Assembly (NCBI GenBank): GCA_024762925.1
Contig: JANTGM010000022.1
Location: 1-64,000 of the forward strand
Direction of reading: 5' to 3'
From: Kofleriaceae bacterium
Lineage (GTDB): Bacteria > Myxococcota_A > Polyangia > Haliangiales > Haliangiaceae
Length of the DNA stretch: 64,000 nucleotides
This document shows, piece by piece, positions 17,475 to 26,567 of this stretch (the first letter of the stretch is position 1; each line of letters begins with the position of its first letter). The notes beneath the pieces were generated by a model. The model searched no databases. It was not told where the DNA came from and saw nothing but the letters and a program-made list of their open reading frames with translations. Made by a program: the position numbers and the translations under genes.

Positions 17475-18347
17475 ATGACGCTTCAATCGATCCTAGTAGG
17501 CACCGACTTCTCCCCAGAAAGTAACCTGGCCCAGGAGCATGCGTTTCAATTGGCATTAACGCAGGGGGCAGATGTGCACCTAATGCACGTCTTGTATCGG
17601 CCAACAATTCCACCAACTCTTGCAGCCTTGCCCAAGCTTGCAGAAGCAAGCAAGAACCTGGAAGACGCGCAGGTCGCGGAAGCGCAAGGTCAACTCGATG
17701 CAGTGAGCGAGGCGCAGAAAGCGCAAGGCCTCTCAATTTCCTCAACCATTGGGCAGGGCGAGGCTGCCCAGACTCTCATCGACGCTGCGACGCAGATGGC
17801 AGCTGACTTGCTCGTCTTGGGCACTCACGGACGCACCGGCTTTCGACGCCTTCGACTTGGAAGTGTTGCGGAGAGCGTCGCGCATCACGCGCCTTGTAGC
17901 GTGCTAGTTGCCCGCAGCCACAAGACCACTGCAGGTGGGTACAAGAACATCCTTGTTCCTACGGATTTTTCTGAGCCCTCACGAGCCGCACTAGAAATAG
18001 CGACCACGCTCGTAGCAAGAGATGGCGTAATTCGATTGCAGCATTTTTGGACTAACCCCTTCGAGGCACAGGCTCTCTACGCAGGTTCAGATCAAGCCGC
18101 CGAGTACAATCATTTCGTTGAAACGACGGTGCAGGAGCGGGGAAGCACACTTGCCAAAGAGATGCGGGAGCTTCACCCGACAATCGTCTTTGCACACAAA
18201 CAACAAAGTCCCACCGAAGGAATCCTAGATGCAAGCAAAGCGGCTCCAACGGATCTCGTCATTGTAGGTGCGAGCAAACACCGTTTAGGAGGAGTTGCAC
18301 GTTCCGTCGTTCGCCACGCGGATTGCTCAGTAATGGTCGTTCGCTAG
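17475..18347 (+). CDS. Tandem-domain universal stress protein (UspA)
   Basis: The product has 290 residues from ATG 17475, where the first UspA strand (SILVGTDFS) begins. It has two UspA domains, about 1-145 and 150-290. Domain 1 ends with an intact nucleotide-binding signature G-2x-G-9x-G-S (GTHGRTGFRRLRLGS). In domain 2 the equivalent stretch is GASKHRLGGVA, where the second Gly and the spacing are lost, so only the first domain is likely to bind ATP. Tandem Usps of this type act in stress survival. It ends 12 bp before the convergent HlyD gene. Confidence 0.92.
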   Translation: MTLQSILVGTDFSPESNLAQEHAFQLALTQGADVHLMHVLYRPTIPPTLAALPKLAEASKNLEDAQVAEAQGQLDAVSEAQKAQGLSISSTIGQGEAAQTLIDAATQMAADLLVLGTHGRTGFRRLRLGSVAESVAHHAPCSVLVARSHKTTAGGYKNILVPTDFSEPSRAALEIATTLVARDGVIRLQHFWTNPFEAQALYAGSDQAAEYNHFVETTVQERGSTLAKEMRELHPTIVFAHKQQSPTEGILDASKAAPTDLVIVGASKHRLGGVARSVVRHADCSVMVVR

Positions 18348-18359
18348 CAGATTTGCGTG

Positions 18360-19631
18360 CTACTCCAACGCGACGTCTACACCGTCCACCACACGGTCGC
18401 CGGGGTGAGCCACAACTTCGGCGCCCTCACTCAACCCGCTCAAGATTTCAACGCGAAGGTCATTGCGATGACCAACCTCGATCGGAGTGAGCTTTGCGAC
18501 ACCATCAACAACTTCGTACACGGCCCAAGCCCCTTCGTGACGGAACGCGGAACTGGCCGGCGCGGTGAGCACGTCTGAGCCCTCCCAAACCGAAATCTCT
18601 ACTTCAACTCGGTAGCCATCCCCAAGCGACTTCCACTCCTCTTTTGGGCTGTCGATGTCAATGATCGCGAGGACCCGCTGCTCCTCCACGCCAAGGGCGG
18701 AAATGCGTGTGAAGGCTGAGGGTTCGACTCGGCGAACATGCCCCATTAGGTCCCTCTCGCCGCCCCAGCGCACAATTCGAGTCTTTGCCCCTGCTTTGAT
18801 GTGCACCGCATCGGCCGTGAGAATGTCCGCTGTGATTTCGAGAGCTGAGAGGTCAGCGATCTCAACGAGAGGCGCCCCAGCAACCACGAGCCCCTGCTGA
18901 TCTTCCCGCAAAACGCGGAGGACCTTTCCCGAAACCGGGGCAGAAATGTCGAGTCTATCTTCGCTCGTCGCCTTGCCTCCCAAGAGCCCAAGAGCGGCTC
19001 GTGCCGAGGCTTCATCCTGCTTGCGCACCTTGGATGAGAAGTGTGCGGCTCGGAGTTCTTCTGTTCGAGATTTGACAACGAAGTTCGCTTGTTCGACATC
19101 ACTTTGTGAGGCGACTCCAGTTTCTACGAGCGCCGCAATCCGAGCAGCTTCTCGACGAGCTTGTTCAAGCCCCGCCGTTGCTCGTGCCACCTCAGCGCCT
19201 GCAAGCTGCAACCCGGCTTTCGCCGCACCCAAGCGAGCCTCGGCGTTGGCCTTGGTTCGCTTATCGAGTAGTGGTGCCGCACCCGGCACGATGTGGAGGA
19301 TTGCCTCGCCCTCGGCGACCGAGTCTCCGGCCTTGAGTCGGATCCGATTCATGTTGCCCGAGAGAGGAGCTGACAGCACATAGCGATTTGTCGCGGCGGT
19401 CTTGCCATCTTCATTGACCGTTACTCGCATGTCGCCTCGGGTCACCTTGGCAATGTCAACAATGACTGGCTTGGGAAGAAACGAGATCACGATGCCACCG
19501 ATCATGAGCAGCACAAAAGCACCGAGGACCAGCCGCTTGACCAGTCTTGCCAGCTTGCGCTTGCGCTCGACCTGGGCCCTGTGCTGCTCGGCTACTCTCG
19601 TTCGAGACATGTTCTTCGTATCTTTAGACAT
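18360..19631 (-). CDS. HlyD/MacA-type periplasmic adaptor
   Basis: The product has 423 residues: a basic cytoplasmic tail (1-32), one membrane helix (about 33-51), then a beta-barrel/lipoyl half (RYVLSAPLSGNMNRI), a coiled-coil hairpin of about 90 residues rich in Ala/Glu/Arg (about 120-210), the returning lipoyl half (DISAPVSGKVLRV) and a C-terminal membrane-proximal domain. This is the adaptor of a tripartite or MacAB-like ABC exporter. It is the last gene of the ATPase-permease-adaptor set, 4 bp after the permease. No TolC-type outer-membrane gene is seen here. Confidence 0.9.
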   Translation of the reverse strand: MSKDTKNMSRTRVAEQHRAQVERKRKLARLVKRLVLGAFVLLMIGGIVISFLPKPVIVDIAKVTRGDMRVTVNEDGKTAATNRYVLSAPLSGNMNRIRLKAGDSVAEGEAILHIVPGAAPLLDKRTKANAEARLGAAKAGLQLAGAEVARATAGLEQARREAARIAALVETGVASQSDVEQANFVVKSRTEELRAAHFSSKVRKQDEASARAALGLLGGKATSEDRLDISAPVSGKVLRVLREDQQGLVVAGAPLVEIADLSALEITADILTADAVHIKAGAKTRIVRWGGERDLMGHVRRVEPSAFTRISALGVEEQRVLAIIDIDSPKEEWKSLGDGYRVEVEISVWEGSDVLTAPASSAFRHEGAWAVYEVVDGVAKLTPIEVGHRNDLRVEILSGLSEGAEVVAHPGDRVVDGVDVALE

Positions 19632-19635
19632 GAGA

Positions 19636-21999
19636 CTATTCCCTAGTTTTCAGTACTTCGATGAGGTCTTGTCGACTGAGCTTGCGGCGCACAAGGAGGG
19701 CAGAGACTACTGCAGCCCCAATGGCCACCAGCGCTGCAAATGCGTAGGTTTGAGAGGATACGTGGAGGGCGAATCGAAACGTTTCCGGGTCGTTGGTATT
19801 CATGAGCGCATGACACCAATAGTTGCCGAGAAGCAGCCCCAGAGGAATTCCAACAATCATTTGCACAGCGAGTTCCCCAAGCAAGATTCCGGTCACCTCA
19901 CGTTGGCTGAAGCCAAGCACCCGCAAGCTCGCCAGGTCGCGTGCCCGCATAGAGAGTGCGACGCGAGCATTGTTGTAGACCACACCAATCGCAATGATTG
20001 CTCCAAAGAACGACAAGACGAGGGTTGTAACTCGCATGGTCTCAGCGCTCTTCCCCTTGAAGCGTTCGACCACAACGGCCTTCACGGTAACCTGTGCAAC
20101 TGTTGGCATCTTCTTCAGTCGCCGTCGCAGTTCATCGAGCTGCGTCGGGTCTACTCTTAGCTGAACCAGAGAAATACTTAGTTCCTGATGAAGCCTCCGA
20201 TGCAGGTCATCGATATTCATGTAGGCCTGCAGCCCAAAAGAATCGTCGATGAGAGCAACAATCGGCAGCGCAAGCACCGGCCTCTTGCCCTCTCGCACCT
20301 CTGCTTCCACAGCGTCGCCAACCTTCACAGCCAAGATTTCGGCGAGCTTGGCACTCATGACCAAGCCCTTCTCTGGGAGCGTGGTTGTATGCCCATTGCG
20401 ATCAACCAGCCCCCGCAATCGCGACGGCGTTGGGAGGCCGCTAATGGCCGATTCGCGCCATCTGGGCCCCGAGCGCAGGCGCACAGGCACCACGCGAAGC
20501 CCCTCCGCATCCAAGACACCTGGCAGAAGTTCAAGTTCGTGTTCGACGCCAACAGGTTGCGGGTTCAAGAAAGCAACCGTCAAGTCTCCGCGTTGCTCCT
20601 GATGAAAAATCACGTCGATGAGATTGTCCATCGAGTCGGTGCTAAAGCGCCCTACAACCATAATCCCCACAGCCGCCGCAATGCCAATCGACGAGAGCAC
20701 CAACCGAAGCGGTCGCCGGCGCAGCTCTCGCATCACCATCATCGAACTCACGCCAAACAGCCAGCTTATGCCAAGCCGGTCCAGTAGTCCGCGTCTATAC
20801 CGCGCTGGCGCTGCGGGTCGCATTGCCTCGGCCGGCGACAGACTTGTGACTTGTAGGACCGAGGTAATCGCCCCAATGCCAGCTGCCAGAAAACTCACGC
20901 CAACTCCCACGATGGCAACCCGCGCTGTGATACGGAAGACTAGTGTCGGGAATCGAAAGTACGTGCCATAGAGGTTTGTTAGACCACCTCCCATCCACGC
21001 ACCAAAGGCCAACCCAAGTAAGCTCCCCAGTGCCACAATCACAAAGGCGAGCTGCAGATAGTGAACAGTGACCTGTCCCGTCGTGTATCCCAGCGCCTTC
21101 AGGGCGGCAATCTGCTGCCGCTGCAAGAGAATCAGGCGCGAGAGCACGATGTTCAGCAAGAATGCTGCGACAGCAAGAAAGATCCCCGGTACGACCGTGG
21201 CCATTTGCTCTAGCTGTGCGAGTTCGCCATTGAGAAGAAAATCGGAAACCTGCTTTTCCCTAGGAATTGTTCCGAGACCACCGTAGGGCTCAAGCAAGAG
21301 ATCCAGTTGTCGCATAACCGCCTTCTCATCAGCCCCCGGTTGCAACGCTAGTGCGACGTTATTGAAGGCGCCATCCATCTCAAATGCCGGAGCTAAGACG
21401 TCGCGCTGCATCCAAAGAACCGCGATCTGCTTGTCGTCTGGCACAAAATCGCCCACCCCTCCCAGAAAAACGTATTCAGGCGAAAGACCGATGCCCACCA
21501 CGCGCACATTCCGAAGCCTGCTGTTGACAACAACAGGGATCGAATCGCCAGCAACCAAGCCATGTGCCTTGGCAAACGACTCCACGACTACGGCTTCGTT
21601 TTCTCGACCCCTGCGAGGAAACCGTCCCGAGCGCAGGTAGACGCCATTGAGCGTTGGCTCTCCATTGCTTGGCAGAGAGACCAGATACGCCCGAGCCACT
21701 TCGGTGAGTTCTGGCATGGGAACCGTCGCGACCGTAACAACGCGGCTGTAGACTCTATGAACGCCTGGTATTGCCTCGATACTCGGCACCAGGGACTCTG
21801 GGGCCCGCTTGAGACTGACGAATAGGTCCGCGAAGCGATAGCGTTCAAAGTAGGTATCCTTTGACTCATAGAGCGAACTCCAGGTGCTCCGCATCGTCAC
21901 GTAACTTGCGATTCCACAAGCAACCACCAAGGCAATCGTGAGTACCTGCCCTTTAAGACTATTTAGGTCACGGAGAAGCTTCGTGTTTAGCGGGGTCAC
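19636..21999 (-). CDS. FtsX-like ABC transporter permease
   Basis: The product has 787 residues. It begins with a membrane helix after [18 protein letters not shown], followed by a large periplasmic MacB-like domain and a block of three helices (about 265-390), then a second repeat with its own helix (about 430-450), a periplasmic part and three C-terminal helices (about 665-780). This duplicated FtsX architecture is typical of exporters that extract lipids, lipoproteins or drugs from the inner membrane. The start overlaps the ATPase stop by 4 bp. The substrate is unknown. Confidence 0.92.
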   Translation of the reverse strand: MTPLNTKLLRDLNSLKGQVLTIALVVACGIASYVTMRSTWSSLYESKDTYFERYRFADLFVSLKRAPESLVPSIEAIPGVHRVYSRVVTVATVPMPELTEVARAYLVSLPSNGEPTLNGVYLRSGRFPRRGRENEAVVVESFAKAHGLVAGDSIPVVVNSRLRNVRVVGIGLSPEYVFLGGVGDFVPDDKQIAVLWMQRDVLAPAFEMDGAFNNVALALQPGADEKAVMRQLDLLLEPYGGLGTIPREKQVSDFLLNGELAQLEQMATVVPGIFLAVAAFLLNIVLSRLILLQRQQIAALKALGYTTGQVTVHYLQLAFVIVALGSLLGLAFGAWMGGGLTNLYGTYFRFPTLVFRITARVAIVGVGVSFLAAGIGAITSVLQVTSLSPAEAMRPAAPARYRRGLLDRLGISWLFGVSSMMVMRELRRRPLRLVLSSIGIAAAVGIMVVGRFSTDSMDNLIDVIFHQEQRGDLTVAFLNPQPVGVEHELELLPGVLDAEGLRVVPVRLRSGPRWRESAISGLPTPSRLRGLVDRNGHTTTLPEKGLVMSAKLAEILAVKVGDAVEAEVREGKRPVLALPIVALIDDSFGLQAYMNIDDLHRRLHQELSISLVQLRVDPTQLDELRRRLKKMPTVAQVTVKAVVVERFKGKSAETMRVTTLVLSFFGAIIAIGVVYNNARVALSMRARDLASLRVLGFSQREVTGILLGELAVQMIVGIPLGLLLGNYWCHALMNTNDPETFRFALHVSSQTYAFAALVAIGAAVVSALLVRRKLSRQDLIEVLKTRE

Positions 22000-22712
22000 C
22001 AGCTCAGTTCCTCTGGTGGCATCCGGCTCTCATTTTTCACATCACTGGTGACGCGGCCGTCGGCCAACGTAATCACTCGATCCGCCATGGCGGCAATCGG
22101 GGCGTTGTGGGTAATCACTGCGGTCGCCGCGCCAAGCTCGCGATTGATCCGTTCGATTACCTGCAGAACAACCAGGCCTGTTTGAAAATCGAGCGCGCCC
22201 GTGGGCTCATCGCACAAGAGGATCGATGGACGCTTTGCCACCGCCCGCGCAATTGCCACGCGTTGTTGTTCGCCTCCGCTCAATTGCGCCGGAAAGTGAT
22301 CCACACGAGCACCCAGCCCAACGAGCTCAAGTGCCTCGGCGGGATCCAACGGGTCTTCGGCGATCTCTGTAACAAGTGCGACATTCTCCTTTGCCGTTAG
22401 ACTCGGAATTAGGTTGTAGAACTGAAAGACAAACCCCACGTGCTTTCGGCGGTACTGAGTGAGTTCGTAGTCGCCGGCATAGGAGAGGTCGGTGTCGCGA
22501 AAGTGCACCTGGCCGCTAGTCGCGCTATCAAGACCTCCAAGAATGTTGAGCAAGGTTGACTTGCCACTCCCCGAGGCACCCAGAAAAACTAGGAATTCTC
22601 CTTCACAAAGCTTCGCATCAACATCTTGAAGGGCGCGCACTTGCACATCGCCCATCTGATAGGTCTTTGTCACGCCCTTGGCCAAGAGAACGACTCTGCC
22701 CATTGGTGGCAC
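21996..22712 (-). CDS. ABC transporter ATP-binding protein, MacB/LolD class
   Basis: This 238-residue ATPase has all expected motifs: Walker [11 protein letters not shown]-loop [10 protein letters not shown], signature [14 protein letters not shown], Walker [13 protein letters not shown] and switch His in VITHN. The LTAKENVAL and EPTGALD sequences place it with LolD/MacB-type ATPases that pair with FtsX permeases. It is coupled to the permease (4-bp overlap). It starts 12 bp after the CbpM-like gene, so it may be co-transcribed with the chaperone genes upstream. Confidence 0.93.
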   Translation of the reverse strand: MPPMGRVVLLAKGVTKTYQMGDVQVRALQDVDAKLCEGEFLVFLGASGSGKSTLLNILGGLDSATSGQVHFRDTDLSYAGDYELTQYRRKHVGFVFQFYNLIPSLTAKENVALVTEIAEDPLDPAEALELVGLGARVDHFPAQLSGGEQQRVAIARAVAKRPSILLCDEPTGALDFQTGLVVLQVIERINRELGAATAVITHNAPIAAMADRVITLADGRVTSDVKNESRMPPEELSW

Positions 22713-22724
22713 GAAGCCTACCGC

Positions 22725-22988
22725 CTATGGCTTCGGTTCTTGAGTTACCTGCGCCAATCTCATTCTAGTAACGAGAAGCTGCTTGCGCATTCTGAGAATC
22801 ACGTCAACGCCAGCCCAGTTGACATCCAATTCACGCACAAGTGTTCGCGAGACCAGCACGGTCTCTACATCTTCGGGGCCAAAGGCATTGCACTCTTTCG
22901 CGATGATGCCGTGCTCAGCGAGCGCGTCGAGCAATTCCTGATCACCACCAAGCAGCTCAAGTAGTGTTTCAATATCGATGACACTCAT
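22725..22988 (-). CDS. CbpM-like chaperone modulator
   Basis: The product has 87 residues, mostly helical, with a MerR-like first half ([19 protein letters not shown]) and a second helical half with [22 protein letters not shown], the pattern of CbpM proteins that inhibit the DnaJ paralogue CbpA. The start overlaps the stop of the adjacent cbpA-type gene by 4 bp, the arrangement expected for this pair. I assign it from length, fold pattern and neighbour. Confidence 0.82.
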   Translation of the reverse strand: MSVIDIETLLELLGGDQELLDALAEHGIIAKECNAFGPEDVETVLVSRTLVRELDVNWAGVDVILRMRKQLLVTRMRLAQVTQEPKP

Positions 22989-23923
22989 AGTCGCAGGCCC
23001 TTTCGTGGTGACTCATCGTAGAGCTCATCACTCTTGCGTAGAAGCTCTGCAAACTCGCTGTCCTCTCGCTGTGGCATCCGCACTTCAAGCTCTACAAAGA
23101 AGTCGCCCTGCTTGTCTTTGCGGCGAATCCCCTTGTTTCGCAGCCGGAGTTTCGCGCCATTTTGGGTTCTCGGCGGTACCTTGACTTTGACGCTGCCACT
23201 GAACGTAGGCACTTCGATGCTCGCCCCGTTGTACGCTTCGTTCAGCGTTAGAGGCACTCCCATCGTCAGGTTAAGCCCATCCCGTCGAACCCTCGGATGA
23301 GGCCGCACACGGGTCTCAATAACAAGGTCACCAGCTGGGCCTCCGCCCATTCCAGGCCCGCCTTTGCCGCGCAAACGAATCGTGTCACCGGTCTGCGCGC
23401 CCATGGGAATTCGTACGCGTGTTGGCTTGCTCGCTCCCGGGGTCGTTATGGAAACCTCCGCTCCTTCGACCACTTGAGCGAGTTCCATCTCCGCGATCGC
23501 GTAAACGTCTTGGCCACGCATCTTTGGCTGCGCGCCCCCTCCAAATCCGCCGCTAGCATATGCCTGTCCTGCGAATGCACCACCGAAGAGGTCTTCTAGG
23601 TCGACGTATTCGCGCTCAAAGGGCCGGCCACTTTGTTCGCGGCGACCTTTCCATTGACTGTAGGCTCGAGCTTGCTCTGGATCAAAACCACCGCGAAGCG
23701 CATCCTCGCCAAACTCATCGTAGGCTTTGCGCTTCTCTGGGTCTGAGAGAATTTCGTAGGCCGAAGCAATCGCTTTGAAGTGCTCTTCAGCGGTCTTGTC
23801 ACCTGGATTGACGTCGGGATGATACTTGCGTGCGAGCTTGCGATATGTTGTGCGCAAGTCCTCATTGCTCACATCACGCGCAACGCCAAGAACGCTGTAG
23901 AGATCTTTTTCGTTGGGACTCAT
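22985..23923 (-). CDS. cbpA: DnaJ-type co-chaperone (CbpA class)
   Basis: The product has 312 residues. The J domain (about 6-72) has the HPD motif at 35-37, followed by a Gly/Phe-rich linker (about 100-135) and two C-terminal beta domains with no zinc-finger CxxCxGxG repeats, which makes it a class II (CbpA-like) J protein. It should stimulate an Hsp70 ATPase and hold unfolded clients. The adjacent CbpM-like gene overlaps its 3' end. TAGAAT lies 8 nt before the ATG, so an internal promoter is possible. Confidence 0.92.
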   Translation of the reverse strand: MSPNEKDLYSVLGVARDVSNEDLRTTYRKLARKYHPDVNPGDKTAEEHFKAIASAYEILSDPEKRKAYDEFGEDALRGGFDPEQARAYSQWKGRREQSGRPFEREYVDLEDLFGGAFAGQAYASGGFGGGAQPKMRGQDVYAIAEMELAQVVEGAEVSITTPGASKPTRVRIPMGAQTGDTIRLRGKGGPGMGGGPAGDLVIETRVRPHPRVRRDGLNLTMGVPLTLNEAYNGASIEVPTFSGSVKVKVPPRTQNGAKLRLRNKGIRRKDKQGDFFVELEVRMPQREDSEFAELLRKSDELYDESPRKGLRL

Positions 23924-23934
23924 GCAGAAGTATT

Positions 23935-24174
23935 CTACTCACCGCCGCCAATGCGATCACGGATGCGGGCATATGCTTTGCCAAGTTCATCAATGAGCAC
24001 CTCCGCCGAGTCGGCAGCTTTGCCTGCTTCCTTGGCGAGGCTTTGCTCCAAGCTTAGCAGCTGTGGCTCGACATTCTCCCACCACTGTTTGATCTCCATC
24101 TCACCAAGGTGCACTTTCACACGTACCTCGTCGCGAAGCTTCTTCAATTCGTCTAGGGTCTTGTTCTCGCTCAT
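23935..24174 (-). CDS. Small coiled-coil protein upstream of cbpA
   Basis: The product has 79 residues, almost entirely helical with heptad-like spacing ([22 protein letters not shown], then helices ending [13 protein letters not shown]). It is charged and soluble, with no family I recognise. ATG 24174 is used; an in-frame ATG at 24270 would add a low-quality Ser/Thr/Pro-rich extension. It lies 11 bp before the cbpA start on the same strand and is probably co-transcribed with it, which suggests a chaperone-related job, though this is inference. Confidence 0.65.
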   Translation of the reverse strand: MSENKTLDELKKLRDEVRVKVHLGEMEIKQWWENVEPQLLSLEQSLAKEAGKAADSAEVLIDELGKAYARIRDRIGGGE

Positions 24175-24428
24175 GGCCAAGCTACTTGCAGCCACCGAGC
24201 CAAGTCCGGATGCGGTAACAGCGGTGTGTTTCGGGGGAGTGCTGGGGATTCGCGCAGGCAATGCGCACATTTTACGGTCGTCGCGAACACGTTGCCGGCT
24301 CGGCTTGAGAATGTGTCACTGCTGTCAAGTGACTGCCAGTGCTCGCCGCTTGCCACCATTTGAGAGGCGCAAGCGGTCCTCGTCGCACGAGGAACCATCG
24401 CAGTCGAGCGAGCCTGCTGGCAGCGAAG
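24175..24428. other. Intergenic region with a short hairpin
   Basis: These 254 bp have no convincing gene. A perfect inverted repeat at 24377-24393 (7-bp stem TCCTCGT, 3-nt loop) could form a hairpin in the 3' region of the metzincin-like gene transcript, but no T-run follows on either strand, so a classical terminator is not supported. Confidence 0.4.
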
Positions 24429-25769
24429 CTAGCTATCTTGCTTGGCGGTGTGGCGTTGGCGTCGCCATGCGAAGACGCCCAAGAAAACCAACAGTGCGGA
24501 AAGCGGCGTTGTCGGAGGTGCCGAGCTGCAGAGCCCGCCACTGCCACCGCTGCCTTGGGGCCAACAAACCTCTCTGTCACCCGCTGCCAGGCACGCGGTC
24601 CCGTCTGGACAGGTGTCCTCTTCGGCCTCCAGGCTACAGGTCTCGGTGCAGCTGCCTGCACCATCGGAATCGGTTGCACAGAGGCGAGATGCGCAATCCG
24701 CATCGGCGTTGCACTCACCACCAAAGTCAACTGCAGTGTCATCGATGGTCACTGTCACGACAGAAGAAGAACTCTGAGCCCCGAGATTGTCAGTCGCTCG
24801 AGCTTCCACACGAACTTCACCGCTTAGTCCATCCGGCGCGTTGATTACCCATGGCTCTGACGTGAGCTCGGCCACGACCGCACCGTTGATGATGAACTCG
24901 ACGCTCGTGACCTCAACATCATCTACCGCACCCACTTCGAACGGAAAGTTAGAACGCACAACGGCGCCATCAGCTGGTCGATTGACTTGAACGGTAGGCG
25001 GGGTTACTTCTCCTGCGCCAAAGTGCCCGAGAAGGAATTGATGCGAGTTTTGTGTGTTGCCACCACAATAGCAGCCGCGAGCCTCAAACTCCCCACAGGG
25101 CGCGTTGACGTCCTGGAACCTCTTGTCGAACCCGCAATCGGATAAGTAGGTCATCGGGTCGCTGCAGAGAAACTCGTGATCCAAGCCAAAGGCGTGGGCG
25201 GTTTCTTGCGCAACGGTCCAACACATTTGCGAGAGACCACTCTGCCCTCCCTGATTCGCAAAGCTGAACGTGATGGCGTTGTTGATAACGCCACAACTCG
25301 CTGGAGCAATGCCTCCGGCACTGGTGTTGATCTCATCGTCGGTTCCCGCAACGATGGCTTCAAAGTGGGAAATGTTGGCGCCCGGATCTTGATCGGTAAT
25401 CACGATTCCATAGGGCTCGTACACTCTTGTTACGCAATCGACGATTGCATCCCACTCTGCCTGTCCATAGGCAAACTCACTAATGAATGCCGTCTGCCCG
25501 AGCGTTCCAGCGACCACACTTGATGTGTTCGTGCGAGAGTCGTCGTTGCCAGGGAAGATCGTGCACCCGCCCTCACACTTGTTGAGAAAGATAATGTTTG
25601 AGGTGTGCTGATTTGGTTCCGCAATGTCGACCATGCTGCTGTCGACTCGAAATACCTTGTTGGGTTTTCGGGTCTCTGCATGCGCCGATGATGGGTCCGC
25701 GCCAAGCATGAGTGCGGCGGAGCAAAACGCCAGGGTCAGGAAGGTTGTGGTGTTTGTGACTGGGGGCAT
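24429..25769 (-). CDS. Secreted metzincin-like protein with Ig-like domain and MYXO-CTERM tail
   Basis: The product has 446 residues from ATG 25769, which has AAGG upstream and puts the signal peptide first (ending near SSAHA). The N-terminal domain resembles a zinc metalloprotease: QETAHAFGLDH (188-198) matches HExxHxxGxxH except that the first zinc His is Gln188 (codon CAA), and a later DPMTY fits a Met-turn. A bacterial Ig-like domain follows (about 270-365), then a Cys-rich region and a C-terminal Cys-Ser, hydrophobic segment and RRQR tail of MYXO-CTERM type. The His-to-Gln change may lower or abolish activity, or reflect a variant subfamily. Confidence 0.85.
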   Translation of the reverse strand: MPPVTNTTTFLTLAFCSAALMLGADPSSAHAETRKPNKVFRVDSSMVDIAEPNQHTSNIIFLNKCEGGCTIFPGNDDSRTNTSSVVAGTLGQTAFISEFAYGQAEWDAIVDCVTRVYEPYGIVITDQDPGANISHFEAIVAGTDDEINTSAGGIAPASCGVINNAITFSFANQGGQSGLSQMCWTVAQETAHAFGLDHEFLCSDPMTYLSDCGFDKRFQDVNAPCGEFEARGCYCGGNTQNSHQFLLGHFGAGEVTPPTVQVNRPADGAVVRSNFPFEVGAVDDVEVTSVEFIINGAVVAELTSEPWVINAPDGLSGEVRVEARATDNLGAQSSSSVVTVTIDDTAVDFGGECNADADCASRLCATDSDGAGSCTETCSLEAEEDTCPDGTACLAAGDREVCWPQGSGGSGGLCSSAPPTTPLSALLVFLGVFAWRRQRHTAKQDS

Positions 25770-26016
25770 GGATGAGCCTTGAGAGGTGTGGTTTCGAGGA
25801 AACGTGGAGATGTGCGACACATAGTGACCAATGCCGCTGGGTAAGACTGTCATCGACATCACGTCGCAAGCCAAGATTCACTGCGTCTTGCACCTTACAT
25901 GGGCTTGCGTTTGCGCGAAAGATGGCGTGGATCCTGAGACGTCTAGGCATCAACCGCTGAAAATGGAACAAATGTGCCTGAGATCCGCTCAGTCCCTATC
26001 GTACAATAGATCTGTA
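25770..26016. other. Divergent intergenic region
   Basis: These 247 bp separate the metzincin-like gene (minus) from the lipoprotein operon (plus). TACAAT at 26002-26007 lies 9 nt before ATG 26017 and is the best -10 candidate for the plus side. I see no other structure or gene. Confidence 0.45.
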
Positions 26017-26538
26017 ATGAAATTCGCAGCGCTGCTATTGCTCCTTCTTGCGACACTGGTTGTATCAGGATGCGGCCCAGATGATGGCACACCGGAAGAT
26101 AGTCTCTGCAGTGCCGACGAAGCACCAACAGCAACGCTGGGCAAGGGCGTTGGCAGTGCCTTCATCCCTTATGAAGACAACGAAGAGGTTGGCATTCAAC
26201 CGGCATCCCAAGGCGGATTTGGCGTCCCCGTGTTGGTGCGAACCACGGGCTTGACGGCAGGCAGCGCGTCGGTCGCAGATGTACAACTCAACGTGGAAGA
26301 AGGAGGCGCGCTGGTTGGAGAATTCTTGCAAGAGAACACTGGGCTCTCTTGTCGTGGTGACGACATTGGAGGAGAAGTCCGCGGTGTTGTTGTTGGATTC
26401 GATCCCGAGGTCTATGCAACCAATGACGACCTCTTGGTGCTCGATGGAACCACAGTCGATCTTGTCGTTACGGTCATTGATGAAGAGGGAAACTCGGCCA
26501 CCGTTCGCAAACCTGTCATAATCCGGGTCGGCGGCTAG
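26017..26538 (+). CDS. Lipoprotein with beta-sandwich domain
   Basis: The product has 173 residues from ATG 26017. It has a clean lipoprotein signal peptide (LLLLLLATLVVSGC). The mature part is acidic and beta-rich, with strands ending in a VVTVIDEEGNSATVRKPVIIRV motif typical of Ig-like or PKD-like sandwiches. No catalytic residues are apparent. It is followed 29 bp later by the multihaem cytochrome gene, so it is probably part of the same unit and may serve as a surface partner. Confidence 0.75.
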   Translation: MKFAALLLLLLATLVVSGCGPDDGTPEDSLCSADEAPTATLGKGVGSAFIPYEDNEEVGIQPASQGGFGVPVLVRTTGLTAGSASVADVQLNVEEGGALVGEFLQENTGLSCRGDDIGGEVRGVVVGFDPEVYATNDDLLVLDGTTVDLVVTVIDEEGNSATVRKPVIIRVGG

Positions 26539-26567
26539 ACCGCCACAACCTTCTCGCGCGGAACGCC

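Noticed and set aside
24377-24393. Perfect 7-bp hairpin as an intrinsic terminator
   Set aside because: No T-run follows on either strand; kept only as a hairpin in an intergenic entry.
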